A stretch of DNA of 42,040 nucleotides, from NCBI GenBank assembly GCA_019310975.1, contig JAFDDH010000009.1, forward strand, positions 1-42,040. Reading direction: 5' to 3'. Below the pieces are notes generated by a model, which did no database searches, was not told the DNA's origin, and saw nothing but the letters and a program-made list of their open reading frames with translations. This DNA comes from Deltaproteobacteria bacterium. GTDB taxonomy: Bacteria > Myxococcota_A > UBA9160 > UBA4427. How positions within the stretch are numbered: position 1 is the stretch's first letter; every line of letters starts with the position of its first letter. The translations under genes and the position numbers were made by a program. This document shows positions 8,770 to 17,578 of the stretch, piece after piece.

Positions 8770-9528
8770 TCACCGCGGCGGCAAGTCTCCACCGACAACG
8801 GAGCCAGCGATGATCATCTCGAGCACGCGCTCGCGGCTGAGTGCCTCGCGGGGACCGTGGCCCACCAGACGGCCGTTCTTGAGCACGGCGATGCGATCTG
8901 AGAGGTCGAAGACGTCGTGCAGATCGTGGCTCACCAAGAGGATCGCGATCCCCTCGCCCTTGAGGCGCTCGATCTGTTCGGCCACCTGCCCCGTCTCCTG
9001 CGGACCGAGCGCCGCTGTGGGCTCGTCCATGATCAGTACGCGCGCCTCGAAGAGAAGGGCGCGCGCGATGGCCACGGATTGGCGCTGCCCACCGGAGAGC
9101 TGTCCGACGGGCCGGTGGAGATCGCTCAGCGCTGGGTTGAGGCGCTCGAGCACGTCGCGCGTGGCACGCTCCATGGCGGCCTCGTCGAGACGACCGAAGC
9201 GCGTCGTGCGCTCGCGCCCGAGGAATACGTTGGCGGGCACGGGTAGGTTGTCGGCCAGGGCCAGATCCTGGTAGATGGTCTCGATTCCGAGACGGCGTGC
9301 ATCGCGCGGGGTCCGGATCGAAACCGGTTGATCGTCGATTCGAATCTCGCCACGATCGCAGGGATCCGCGCCTGAGAGCATCTTCACCAGCGTCGATTTG
9401 CCGGCGCCGTTGTGGCCGAGCAGCCCGAGCACCTCACCCGCCGTGAGCTCGAGGTTCACTGCGTCCACGGCGACGACACCGCCGAAGGCCTTGGAAACAC
9501 CACACAGAGCCACCCTTGCGGCCGTCAC
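8770..9528 (-). CDS. xylG: Sugar ABC transporter ATP-binding protein
   Basis: A 252-aa cytoplasmic ATPase that powers the XylFH importer. Walker [10 protein letters not shown] is at 38-46, the Q-loop at Q87, signature LSGGQRQ at 144-150, Walker B VLIMDEP at 164-170 and the switch His at H201. It has a single nucleotide-binding domain, whereas E. coli XylG and RbsA carry two in tandem, so it must form a homodimer. Start is GTG at 9528, overlapping the xylH stop as GTGA. GAGGAG lies 7 nt upstream. The reading frame is open far upstream, but that part is antisense-like noise over xylH. Confidence 0.92.
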   Translation of the reverse strand: MTAARVALCGVSKAFGGVVAVDAVNLELTAGEVLGLLGHNGAGKSTLVKMLSGADPCDRGEIRIDDQPVSIRTPRDARRLGIETIYQDLALADNLPVPANVFLGRERTTRFGRLDEAAMERATRDVLERLNPALSDLHRPVGQLSGGQRQSVAIARALLFEARVLIMDEPTAALGPQETGQVAEQIERLKGEGIAILLVSHDLHDVFDLSDRIAVLKNGRLVGHGPREALSRERVLEMIIAGSVVGGDLPPR

Positions 9529-10742
9529 AGGGCATCTCCTCGGCGAGTCCAAACCGTATCGAGCCATACTGCCAGCACCAGCACCGCACCGATGCCCACC
9601 TGTCGAACCGCGCTCGAGATACCGAGCAGCACCATGCCATTCTCGAGGCTCTGCATCACCACCGCCCCGAGCACGGCGCCCGCGACGCTGCCGACACCCC
9701 CTGCGAGGCTGGTCCCGCCGATCACGGCCGCGGCGATCACCGCCAGCTCCGAGAGTGTCCCCATCGAATTCGTGCCGGCACCCAGTCGCGCACTGGTGAG
9801 CACACCCGCGATGCCCGCGAGCAGACCCATTGCGGTGAAGACCACCAGCGTGACCCGCCGCAGATCGATGCCCGCGCGTGCGGCCGCCGTCGGGCTGCCG
9901 CCCATCGCATAGACGTGTCGGCCGAAGCGCGTGGCGCGCGAGACCACGTGCATCGACGACCCGACGGCAATCAGCACCAGCACGGGAATCGGAAGGCCTC
10001 GCCCGACATCGCTGCGCGGCAGGGTGTGGGCGTTCATGACGGCCACGAACGCGAGTACACCCAGCACGGGCAGCCCCACCCGAATCGCCTCGGCCCAGAG
10101 CGGCGGAACCGTGACACCGTGGCGCCTGCGTTCGGCGCGCGTGCGCAATGTCAGCAGGGCGATCACGATGATCGCGACGCCGGCCAGCGCCCAGCTCGGC
10201 CCCACGCCGATGGAGCCCTCGATACCGCCGCCCAGGCGCTCGAATCCCGGGTCCAGGGGAGCCACTGTGCGGCCGTCGGTGAGCAGATAAGCGCTGCCGC
10301 GAAAGATCATCAGCCCACCGAGTGTAACCACGAAGGCGGGCACGCCGCGGTAGGCGATCCACCAGCCCTGTGCGGCACCGATCAGCCCGCCGCATGCGAG
10401 GGCAATCAGCGACGCAGAGGGCCAGCTGAGGCGGCTTCCAGCGAGCAGCCCATCGACCTGCAGAAGGGCAGCCAGCATGCCCGCGAAGCCGAGCAGCGAT
10501 CCCACCGAGAGATCGATGTGGCGGCTCACGATCACCAGCACCATCCCGCAGGCCATGACTCCGACGACGCTGCTCTGCACGGCGAGGTTGTAGAGATTGC
10601 GGGGCGTGAGAAAGACACCGTCGCTGGCGCGATTGAATGCGAGCGCGATCAACGCCAGAGCGCTCAGCATGCCCAGCAACCGGACGTCGATCTCGATGCG
10701 GCGCAGAACGCGCCCCACGAGCGAAGGCGTGGCGCTACTCAC
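9525..10742 (-). CDS. xylH: Sugar ABC transporter permease
   Basis: A 405-aa inner-membrane permease of the ribose/xylose (BPD_transp_2) family with about 8-10 hydrophobic segments. Family blocks include [20 protein letters not shown], a [18 protein letters not shown] strand and [15 protein letters not shown] followed by [19 protein letters not shown]. Its size (E. coli XylH is 393 aa) and the adjoining XylF support xylose-type transport rather than ribose. The start is GTG at 10742, overlapping the xylF stop as GTGA. The stop overlaps xylG the same way, so the three genes are very likely translationally coupled. Confidence 0.93.
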   Translation of the reverse strand: MSSATPSLVGRVLRRIEIDVRLLGMLSALALIALAFNRASDGVFLTPRNLYNLAVQSSVVGVMACGMVLVIVSRHIDLSVGSLLGFAGMLAALLQVDGLLAGSRLSWPSASLIALACGGLIGAAQGWWIAYRGVPAFVVTLGGLMIFRGSAYLLTDGRTVAPLDPGFERLGGGIEGSIGVGPSWALAGVAIIVIALLTLRTRAERRRHGVTVPPLWAEAIRVGLPVLGVLAFVAVMNAHTLPRSDVGRGLPIPVLVLIAVGSSMHVVSRATRFGRHVYAMGGSPTAAARAGIDLRRVTLVVFTAMGLLAGIAGVLTSARLGAGTNSMGTLSELAVIAAAVIGGTSLAGGVGSVAGAVLGAVVMQSLENGMVLLGISSAVRQVGIGAVLVLAVWLDTVWTRRGDAL

Positions 10743-11809
10743 CTTGCGTCCGCGCGACAGGCCGGCGGCGGATCTTCACTCACAGCTCGGCAGACCGTCT
10801 CGCGTGACACCCAGCCGGCATCGATCACCACTTCGAGGTTCTCCCGCGTGATCGGAACGGGCCGCAGCAGGATCGCGTCCATGCCGAGCCCGCGCGGGCC
10901 GTCTCGGTAGATCGTCGCGGCATCGATCTCGCCGGCCGGACGACCGCGCGCCAGCTCCAATGCCACATGCGCCGCGATCTTGCCGAGTGCCCGAGCATCC
11001 TTCCAGACACTCACCGTCTGCAGTCCGCGAGCCACCCGATTGAGCGCGGCATGGTCGCCGTCCTGTCCGGATACCGGCACCCCCTGCAGACCCTGTGCGG
11101 AGAGCGCGGCCACGACAGCGCCCGCCATCCCGTCATTCGAGCAGACCACCGCATCGACGCGATCGTCGTTGGCTGTCAGGATCTGCTCCATTACGCGCTG
11201 TGCGACCTCGGGCAGCCAGCCATCCACGTACTGCTCGCCCACCACTTCGATCCGACCCGCGTCGATGGACGGACGCAACACCTCCAACTGTCCCGCATGC
11301 ACGAAGTCGGCATTCGGATCCTGGGCCGAACCCTTGATGAATACGTAGCGGCCGTTCGGGCGCACCGCCTGCAGCGAGCGCGCCTGCAGCCGCCCGACCT
11401 CGACGTTGTCGAATGAGATGTAGAAGACACCGGGCGCCTCTACGAGCCGATCGTACGCAATCACCGGGATTCGCTCGGCACGAGCCAGCGCAAGCGCCGG
11501 GTGGATGGCATCCGCGTCCTGCGCAAGCACGACGAGCACATCAGCACCGCGCGCGATCAATCCCTCGATGTCGGCGATCTGCTTTTCGCTCGAGCTCTGT
11601 GCGTCACTGGAGAGATAACGAGCCCCCGCTGCATCGAGGGCGTCGCGGATGGCTGCCTCGTCGGTCTTCCAGCGCTCCTCCTGGAAGTTCGACCAGCTCA
11701 CGCCCACCACGATTCGGCCGTCCGTGCCGGACGCCTGGCCCACGCACGGCAGGAGCAGCAGCAGAATGCACACGCTCGTGAGCAGACGGCCAAGGGGGAA
11801 GAGGCGCAT
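10739..11809 (-). CDS. xylF: Periplasmic xylose-type sugar-binding protein
   Basis: Periplasmic-binding protein of 356 aa with a Sec signal peptide ([20 protein letters not shown], probable cleavage after GQA). The mature part tracks E. coli Xyl[61 protein letters not shown] and [17 protein letters not shown]. It should capture xylose or a related pentose and deliver it to XylH. The ATG at 11809 is chosen because it gives a clean signal peptide. Upstream codons in frame add a non-signal-like leader. It is the first gene of xylFHG and is divergent from the SGNH-like gene across 263 nt. No xylose catabolic gene lies in the window. Confidence 0.93.
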   Translation of the reverse strand: MRLFPLGRLLTSVCILLLLLPCVGQASGTDGRIVVGVSWSNFQEERWKTDEAAIRDALDAAGARYLSSDAQSSSEKQIADIEGLIARGADVLVVLAQDADAIHPALALARAERIPVIAYDRLVEAPGVFYISFDNVEVGRLQARSLQAVRPNGRYVFIKGSAQDPNADFVHAGQLEVLRPSIDAGRIEVVGEQYVDGWLPEVAQRVMEQILTANDDRVDAVVCSNDGMAGAVVAALSAQGLQGVPVSGQDGDHAALNRVARGLQTVSVWKDARALGKIAAHVALELARGRPAGEIDAATIYRDGPRGLGMDAILLRPVPITRENLEVVIDAGWVSRETVCRAVSEDPPPACRADAR

Positions 11810-11822
11810 GCCCGAGAGGGAA

Positions 11823-11836
11823 CCACGGGGCCGTGG
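11823..11836. promoter_or_regulatory. Palindrome in the xylF leader
   Basis: CCACGG-GG-CCGTGG is a 14-nt palindrome lying 13 nt before the xylF start codon. It could be an operator for sugar regulation or a leader hairpin close to the ribosome site. No regulator gene is adjacent. Confidence 0.4.
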
Positions 11837-12072
11837 AGGTGTCGAGACTGGCACGCGAATGCGTTGCCTCGGAAACCAGCTTCGTGCCATCGGGGTCGGG
11901 TCGACTCGGCGGCCCCCGGTGGCTATACCACGCAGTCGAGGCGCCACGATGGTGTGACAGCACCGGTTGCAGAGCCGGGATCGGACGTGACTTGGAGCGG
12001 CGAGAATCCCCCTTCCTCAAGAGCCTCAGAAACCGACCCGAGCGCGAGCCCGATTGGATCATCCGTCCGAGC

Positions 12073-13287
12073 ATGCCACCGCATCAGAAGTGGGGAAGAA
12101 GGCTGGGCATCCCACTCCTCGTGCTGGCGGTGCTCTGGGGCACGGCCGAGATCTCGCTGCGCTTGGTCACGCAGTTGGATGGCAATGGCAACGAATACTT
12201 CGGCGACACCCGGCTCAAGCCCTATCACCTACCGGTGGCGAGCATGACCATCGGCGCGATCGAGGCCCGCCAGGACGACAGCTATCTCATGTCGGATCCG
12301 GATCTCGGCTGGTCGATCCGACCGAACGCTCGTAGCAAGGACGGCCTCGCCCTTTCTGGCCACCTCGGCAATCGCACCGAAGATCCGGATGCTCTTGTCG
12401 CATCTTCGGCGCAACGCGGACGGCTACGCCTCGCCGTCTTTGGCGACGACTTCACGCACGGCAGAGAAGTCACTTACGCGGAGACCTGGCCCGCCGTCAT
12501 GGGGCAGGCCCTCGAGGAGACGGGACTTTCGGCGGAGGTCCTGAACTTCGCCGTTCCGGGCTATGGCGTCGACCAGGCGCTGCTGCGCTGGCGCAAGCAC
12601 GGCCGGTCGCTTCACTCCGATGTGGTGCTGCTCGGCTTCCAACCCGACAACACTCTCAACAACCTCTCGCTGATCCGCGAGATTCTATTTCCTGGCCACG
12701 GCTATCCCTACTCGAAGCCGCGCTTCGTTCTGGCCGGGGATGACCTGCGCCTGGTCAACTCGCCGGCCGACGGCCCCGACGAACTCGTGAAGCACCTGAT
12801 CGACTTCGAGCGCTGGAAGTGGGCTCGCTACGAGTTCTACTACGACCCGGCCGACTACCGATCGACGATGCTGCGCCGGAGCCGCTTCCTCAGCTTCATC
12901 GAGGCAAAGGCCACGCTCCAACGCGACATCCGAAGCATCGACATGTACTCGCCGAGCACCATCGGCGGCGCGCTCACGATCGCAATCATCGATACCTTCG
13001 CCGAGGAGGTCCAAGCCACGGGTGCCGAGTTCGTGGTCGTCGTACTCCCCAATTTGGGCAGCTTCGTCCATCCCGACGTGATCGGAGGACTGGCAGCGCT
13101 CCTGGTCGATCTCGACCTACGACATTCCGTCGTCGACGCAAAGAGCGCGGTGGACTCGCTCGGCGGACTCGGCGCACTCCGTGAGATCTACGGACCCAGC
13201 GGCCACTACACACCACGCACCCACGGCGCAGTCGGCGAGCTCGTCGCCTCCCGCCTACAAGAACAACACCCGCCCCCCACCCCCTAA
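12073..13287 (+). CDS. Membrane-anchored SGNH-fold protein with degenerate active site
   Basis: A 404-aa protein with one N-terminal membrane segment (IPLLVLAVLWGTAEISLRLV) and an extracytoplasmic SGNH/GDSL-like domain. The strand that normally reads GDSFT is here AVFGDDFTHG (residues 121-130), placing Asp126 at the nucleophile position. Block II is recognisable (LNFAVPGYGVDQALL). The usual G-N-D stretch is altered to GFQPDNTLNN. The terminal D-H dyad is GPSGHYTP with Ser376 where Asp is usual. It may therefore be a non-catalytic member. The ATG at 12073 precedes the anchor. No clear ribosome site is seen, and the open frame back to 11833 looks non-coding. Confidence 0.7.
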   Translation: MPPHQKWGRRLGIPLLVLAVLWGTAEISLRLVTQLDGNGNEYFGDTRLKPYHLPVASMTIGAIEARQDDSYLMSDPDLGWSIRPNARSKDGLALSGHLGNRTEDPDALVASSAQRGRLRLAVFGDDFTHGREVTYAETWPAVMGQALEETGLSAEVLNFAVPGYGVDQALLRWRKHGRSLHSDVVLLGFQPDNTLNNLSLIREILFPGHGYPYSKPRFVLAGDDLRLVNSPADGPDELVKHLIDFERWKWARYEFYYDPADYRSTMLRRSRFLSFIEAKATLQRDIRSIDMYSPSTIGGALTIAIIDTFAEEVQATGAEFVVVVLPNLGSFVHPDVIGGLAALLVDLDLRHSVVDAKSAVDSLGGLGALREIYGPSGHYTPRTHGAVGELVASRLQEQHPPPTP

Positions 13288-13579
13288 CGGGACCCTGACC
13301 TGCCGCCTACCCAACCACACCAGAGTTGGCAAAGCCGCAGGGAGCGGAACAGAATCTACCTCGCGACGACCGTGGCCGGGGGGATGGACGCCTGGCACGA
13401 AATCAAGCGCAGTAGAACCGTCCCCAACAAGGCCCCGCACACCCAACGGCCACCCACGCCAAACCAGCGGTGCCCCCCACACGAGCCATTCGTGCCAGGC
13501 GTCCATCCCCCCGGCCCTGGCAACCCACCAACCTTACTCCGCCAGCCCCCACCACCAATCAACCAGCGTCAGAGCCAGC
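13288..13579. other. Gene-free convergent region (292 nt) with a large inverted repeat
   Basis: This stretch separates the 3' ends of the SGNH-like and TPR genes. It is C-rich on the plus strand and has no convincing coding frame. It contains a small hairpin (CCAAC 13311-13315 with GTTGG 13325-13329) and the 28-bp inverted repeat described separately. Confidence 0.7.
13374..13516. repeat. 28-bp perfect inverted repeat with 87-nt loop
   Basis: The left arm is 13374-13401 and the right arm 13489-13516. They are exact reverse complements over 28 nt, with a core of six Gs followed by ATGGACGCCTGGCACGAA on the left. The loop (13402-13488) is C-rich. The pair could be two facing copies of an extragenic repeat (REP/BIME-like), a bidirectional terminator-like structure between convergent genes or the ends of a small non-autonomous element. 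No transposase gene is present and no third copy was noticed in the window. Confidence 0.85.
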
Positions 13580-14326
13580 TCAGCCGCGTCTCTTCTGCTT
13601 GCGCTGCTTGCCCCGAAAGCCCTTCCGCATGCCCGGTGGCATCTGCGCCATGGAGGCGGGCGGTCGCTCCAGCTTCAGGCTGTACCACTGCATACCGAAG
13701 CGCTTCATGTTCAGCTTGCGATTGTTCTGAAGGCGCAGAAGGTTGTCCTTGGTGGCTTCGTTGCTCTTCTCCACCTTGAGACAGCGCTGCAGCTGCTCGA
13801 TGGCCTTGTCGCGATTGCCCCGCTTCTCGAGCATCCAGGCGTAGACGTTATAGGGGAGCATCTGCTTCTTGTTGGCCTTGATGCAGACGTCCATCGTATC
13901 CCACGCCGTGTCGTAGCTCTTGCGCCGGTAGTGGATGGCGGCGAGGGCGAGCTGCGCGTCCGGGACGCGCAGGCCGGCCCTCTCGAGATACTCGAGGGCG
14001 CGGTCCTCCTTGTCCATCGCATGGGCGAGCACTCCCATCTGCGCGTAGATCTGCCCGGTGAGCATCACCTGCCAGCGGCCCCAGGAGAGCAGCTCCTCGA
14101 GGCTCTGAAGAGCCAGAGGCTGGGCGCCCGCCTGAAGCTGCTTCTGAGCATGCAAGAACTTCGGCTCGATGCGGCGTGCCACAATGCGCGAGAGCACGAC
14201 GAAGCAGGTGATCGCGATCAGCACAGCGAGAATGATGCCCATCGCCCACGTCTTCCAGAAGCCGAGCAGCGTGTAGACCACACCGACCAAGATGCCCAGC
14301 GCGATGGAGATCAGGATGTTGTACAT
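13580..14326 (-). CDS. Membrane-anchored TPR-like protein
   Basis: Predicted 248 aa, function unknown. Two N-terminal hydrophobic segments (NILISIALGILVGVVYTLLG and MGIILAVLIAITCFVVLS) are followed by a helical cytoplasmic or periplasmic domain. It shows TPR-like spacing: QPLALQSLEELLSW, EDRALEYLERAGL, DAQLALAAIHYRRKSYDTAW and GNRDKAIEQLQRCLKVE. The C-terminus is strongly basic (KGFRGKQRKQKRRG) and could contact RNA, membrane or protein partners. The ATG at 14326 is preferred to a TTG at 14344. It lies 24 nt downstream of the RND permease in the same direction, so co-transcription with the pump is plausible. Confidence 0.8.
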   Translation of the reverse strand: MYNILISIALGILVGVVYTLLGFWKTWAMGIILAVLIAITCFVVLSRIVARRIEPKFLHAQKQLQAGAQPLALQSLEELLSWGRWQVMLTGQIYAQMGVLAHAMDKEDRALEYLERAGLRVPDAQLALAAIHYRRKSYDTAWDTMDVCIKANKKQMLPYNVYAWMLEKRGNRDKAIEQLQRCLKVEKSNEATKDNLLRLQNNRKLNMKRFGMQWYSLKLERPPASMAQMPPGMRKGFRGKQRKQKRRG

Positions 14327-14350
14327 GGGGACCGACCCTAGCAATCGCGG

Positions 14351-17300
14351 CTAGCCCGCGCTGCGAATGCCCCCGGGACCGCTGCCCGCCGCGCGAAGGC
14401 GGATGTCCGTGACCTCGCCGCCCTCTTCGTCGGGGGGCGTGCGCGAGAATAGATGCCTCAGGTCCTCCAGGATCATATATGCGCTCGGCACCAGGAAGAG
14501 CGTAATCAGCGAGGAGAAGGCGACGCCGAAGCCGAGCGAGATCGCCATCGGGATGAGGAATTGCGCCGACACGCTGCGCTCGAGCAGAAGCGGCGTGAGG
14601 CCCGCGAAGGTGGTCATGGACGTGAGTACGATCGGCCGGAAGCGAGCAGCGCCCGCCTCGCGAACAGCCTGACGAACGGAGGCCCCCAGCGCTCGCCGGG
14701 TGTTCACATAGTGCACCATGACGAGGCTCGCGTTCACGACCACACCCGAGAGCGCAACGATGCCGAATACTGACATCATGCTGAGACTTCGCCCCATCAG
14801 CAGGTGGCCACCGATGGCGCCGACCAGTCCGAAGGGAATGACGGACATGATGATCAGCGGCTGACTGTACGAGCGCAGCGGAACCGCCAAGAGTGCGAAG
14901 ATGAGAATCAGCGAAAGTGGAAGCGTCCGCTGCATGCCCTGTTGAACCTTGCGCTGCTCGCGCTGCTCTCCATCGGGCGCAAAGTTGAGGCCCGCGTGAT
15001 CGGCCATCAGCTGTGGCATGAAGTTCGTCCGGAGATCGCGCATGATCTCGTTGGCGTTGCCCTTCGAGAGATCGAGGTCGGCGGCCACGGTGATCACGCG
15101 CTGGCGATCGATGCGACGAATCGTCGAGTATCCGCGGCCGGTCTCGACCCGGGCCACGCTGTGAAAGGGCACCTCGCCACCATCCGGCGTGCGGATGCGC
15201 ATATTCTCCAGATCGCCGAGCGAGCGGCGCTCTGCCGCGGGGAAGCGGACCATCACACGCACATCCTCGCGGTCTCGCTGGATTCGCTGCGCCTCCTCGC
15301 CGTAGAAGGCCTGCCGCACCTGCCTCGCCAGGTCTTCGAGGCTGAGCCCGAGGACCTCTGCCGAGGGCAGAATCGCCAATCGCAGCTCACGCTTGCCCTC
15401 CTCGAAGGAGTCCTTCACGTCGAAGGTGCCGGGGTAGGCGCGCAAGTGCTCCTTCAGCGCCTCGGCGGCGTGCACGAGCTCCTCGACGTCTGGAGACTGC
15501 AGCCGCAGCGAGATCGGATCACCGACACGAAAGAGCGCCGAGCTGAAGGTCACGGACTCCGCATCGGGGATCTCCGGCACCTCCTCGCGCCAGACACGCA
15601 CGACGGCAGCGGACTCGATGGGACGACCCTCCCCGGAGAGCAGCTCGATGCTGACCTCTCCGAGATGGCTGCCGCCGGAGGACGAGCCCGAACCACGACC
15701 GCCCGTCGACGGCTGTGCGCCGACCGTCGTCATCACGTGCTTGACCATTGGCTCGTCGAGGTCGCCGTACTCCTGGTTCAATCGCTCGCGCATGCGCAGC
15801 GCTGCGGCCTCGACATCCTGCACGACCGCCGCCGTACGAGCGACGGGCGTACCGATCGGCATCGTGATCGACGCGCTCACATAGTCACTCTCGACCGGTG
15901 GGAAGAACGAGAAACGGATCGCCCCGGTGCCGACGATGGCGAGAGTCCATAGCAGGAGCAACAACCCGACGGAGACGGTCGTGTAGCGCCACTCGAGCGC
16001 GCGCTCGAGGGCGGGCCGATACTTTTCATCGATCAACCGCTGCATGCCGCCCGACATCGTGTCCTGGAATCGGCGCCAGCGCATGCTGACCGCATTGGAG
16101 GGTTCCGAGCGCTCTGCCATCCGCACATGGCCGAGGTGCGAGGGGAGCACCATCTGGCTCTCGAGCAATGAGAAGATCAGGCAGAGCACCACCACCACCC
16201 CGATGCCGCTGAAGATCTGTCCCATCGTGCCGGGCGCGAGCAATAGCGGCAGGAAGGCGGCGATCGTGGTGAGCACGCCGAAGATCACCGGAACGGAGAC
16301 CTCCTGGGTGCCGGCAATGGCCGAGTCCAGCGGATCCTCGCCGCGCTGCTGATGGGTGTGGACGTTCTCTCCGACCACGATGGCATCGTCGACGAGCAGA
16401 CCGAGCACCAGGATGAACGCGAAGATCGAGATCACGTCGATGGAGATGCCCAGCACCGGAAACGTTGCGAGCGCCCCCAGAAAGGCGACCGGAACGCCCA
16501 GGCTCACCCAGCCTGCGAGCCGCAGGCGCAGGAAGCACGAAAGCACGACGAAGACGAGCACGAAACCCTGGATCCCGTTGCGAGTCAGGATATCGAGTCG
16601 GTCGCGCAGGCTGCGTGAGCCGTCGGCCCAAACCGTGAGATTGATGCCCTCCGGCAGGTCCGGCCGCACGTCCTCGACGTAGGCCCTCACGGTCTTGACC
16701 AGATCGAGCACCTTCTGCTCGCCAACCCGATACACGATGATCAGCAGCGCCGGATCTCCATCGAAGCGGGCAAAGCGGTGATCCTCCTCGAAGCCGTCCA
16801 CGACGTTCGCGATGTCGCCCAGACGGAGACGCGTACCGTCCGCGCGGGTCAGCACCACGATCTCCTGGAACTCGTAGCCCGCGTACGCCTGCCCCTTGGT
16901 GCGCACGAGGATATCCCCCTCGGCGGTGCGAATGGCGCCGCCGGGCAGATCCAGGGACGAGCGGCGCACGGCTCGAACAACATCGTCGAAGGTCAGATTG
17001 TGACGCCGCAGCGATGTCTCAGAGACCTCGATGGAGATCTCATCGGCGCGCACGGCGCGCAGCTCCACCTGGGTCACACCGTCCAGCGCCGAGATGTCCT
17101 GACGAATCCGCTCACCAAACAGCTTGAGGCTGCGCTCGTCCGTGTCTCCGGAGAGCGCGAGGCGCATGGCCGTGCGACGAATCTGGTAGTGGCTGACGAT
17201 CGGCTTCTCGGTCTCGTCCGGAAAGGTGCTGATGCTGTCGACGGCGTTCTTGATCTCAGAGAGTGCTCGAGCGATGGGATAGTTGGAGATCAGCTCCGCC

Positions 17301-17578
17301 CCGACGTTGCAGGCGCCCTCCGCGGCCACTGTGCTGAGTGTCTCGATACCGTCGATGCCCTGGAGCTCGTCCTCGATCCGCAGGCAGACGCCGCGCTCCA
17401 CCTCCTCCGGCGCCGCACCGAGGTAGGGGACGGTGACCTGGATGACCTCGACGTTGATGTCCGGGAAGCTCTTCTGCTGCATCGCCGGCAGTGCCACGAA
17501 GCCGCCGATGATCATGATCAGCATCACCAGGTTGGCGGCGACGTGATTGCGGGCAAACCAGGCGATGATGCCCCTCAT
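14351..17578 (-). CDS. RND efflux transporter permease
   Basis: Inner-membrane RND pump of 1075 aa in the AcrB-like superfamily, exporting compounds using the proton gradient. The N-terminus MRGIIAWFARNHVAANLVM is the first membrane segment. The large periplasmic loops start with FPDINVEVIQVTVPYLGA. The TM4 proton relay shows D397-D398 in GLLVDDAIVVGENV. The second half repeats the architecture (IRRIDRQRVITVAADLD, then GVVVNASLVMVHYVN, where the usual second-half pattern is also conserved). Its sequence resembles the subgroup often annotated as AcrB/AcrD/AcrF family of unassigned substrate. Start ATG overlaps the adaptor stop (ATGA). No outer-membrane channel gene accompanies it. Confidence 0.95.
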   Translation of the reverse strand: MRGIIAWFARNHVAANLVMLIMIIGGFVALPAMQQKSFPDINVEVIQVTVPYLGAAPEEVERGVCLRIEDELQGIDGIETLSTVAAEGACNVGAELISNYPIARALSEIKNAVDSISTFPDETEKPIVSHYQIRRTAMRLALSGDTDERSLKLFGERIRQDISALDGVTQVELRAVRADEISIEVSETSLRRHNLTFDDVVRAVRRSSLDLPGGAIRTAEGDILVRTKGQAYAGYEFQEIVVLTRADGTRLRLGDIANVVDGFEEDHRFARFDGDPALLIIVYRVGEQKVLDLVKTVRAYVEDVRPDLPEGINLTVWADGSRSLRDRLDILTRNGIQGFVLVFVVLSCFLRLRLAGWVSLGVPVAFLGALATFPVLGISIDVISIFAFILVLGLLVDDAIVVGENVHTHQQRGEDPLDSAIAGTQEVSVPVIFGVLTTIAAFLPLLLAPGTMGQIFSGIGVVVVLCLIFSLLESQMVLPSHLGHVRMAERSEPSNAVSMRWRRFQDTMSGGMQRLIDEKYRPALERALEWRYTTVSVGLLLLLWTLAIVGTGAIRFSFFPPVESDYVSASITMPIGTPVARTAAVVQDVEAAALRMRERLNQEYGDLDEPMVKHVMTTVGAQPSTGGRGSGSSSGGSHLGEVSIELLSGEGRPIESAAVVRVWREEVPEIPDAESVTFSSALFRVGDPISLRLQSPDVEELVHAAEALKEHLRAYPGTFDVKDSFEEGKRELRLAILPSAEVLGLSLEDLARQVRQAFYGEEAQRIQRDREDVRVMVRFPAAERRSLGDLENMRIRTPDGGEVPFHSVARVETGRGYSTIRRIDRQRVITVAADLDLSKGNANEIMRDLRTNFMPQLMADHAGLNFAPDGEQREQRKVQQGMQRTLPLSLILIFALLAVPLRSYSQPLIIMSVIPFGLVGAIGGHLLMGRSLSMMSVFGIVALSGVVVNASLVMVHYVNTRRALGASVRQAVREAGAARFRPIVLTSMTTFAGLTPLLLERSVSAQFLIPMAISLGFGVAFSSLITLFLVPSAYMILEDLRHLFSRTPPDEEGGEVTDIRLRAAGSGPGGIRSAG

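Noticed and set aside
8770-10395. 541-aa minus-strand frame that could look like a fused ATPase
   Set aside because: Only the last 252 aa match an ABC ATPase. The rest is another frame of xylH, and the GTG at 9528 with its ribosome site marks the true start.
9516-10910. 464-aa plus-strand open frame
   Set aside because: It lies antisense to xylH and xylF and has a biased His/Arg/Gln composition with no domain.
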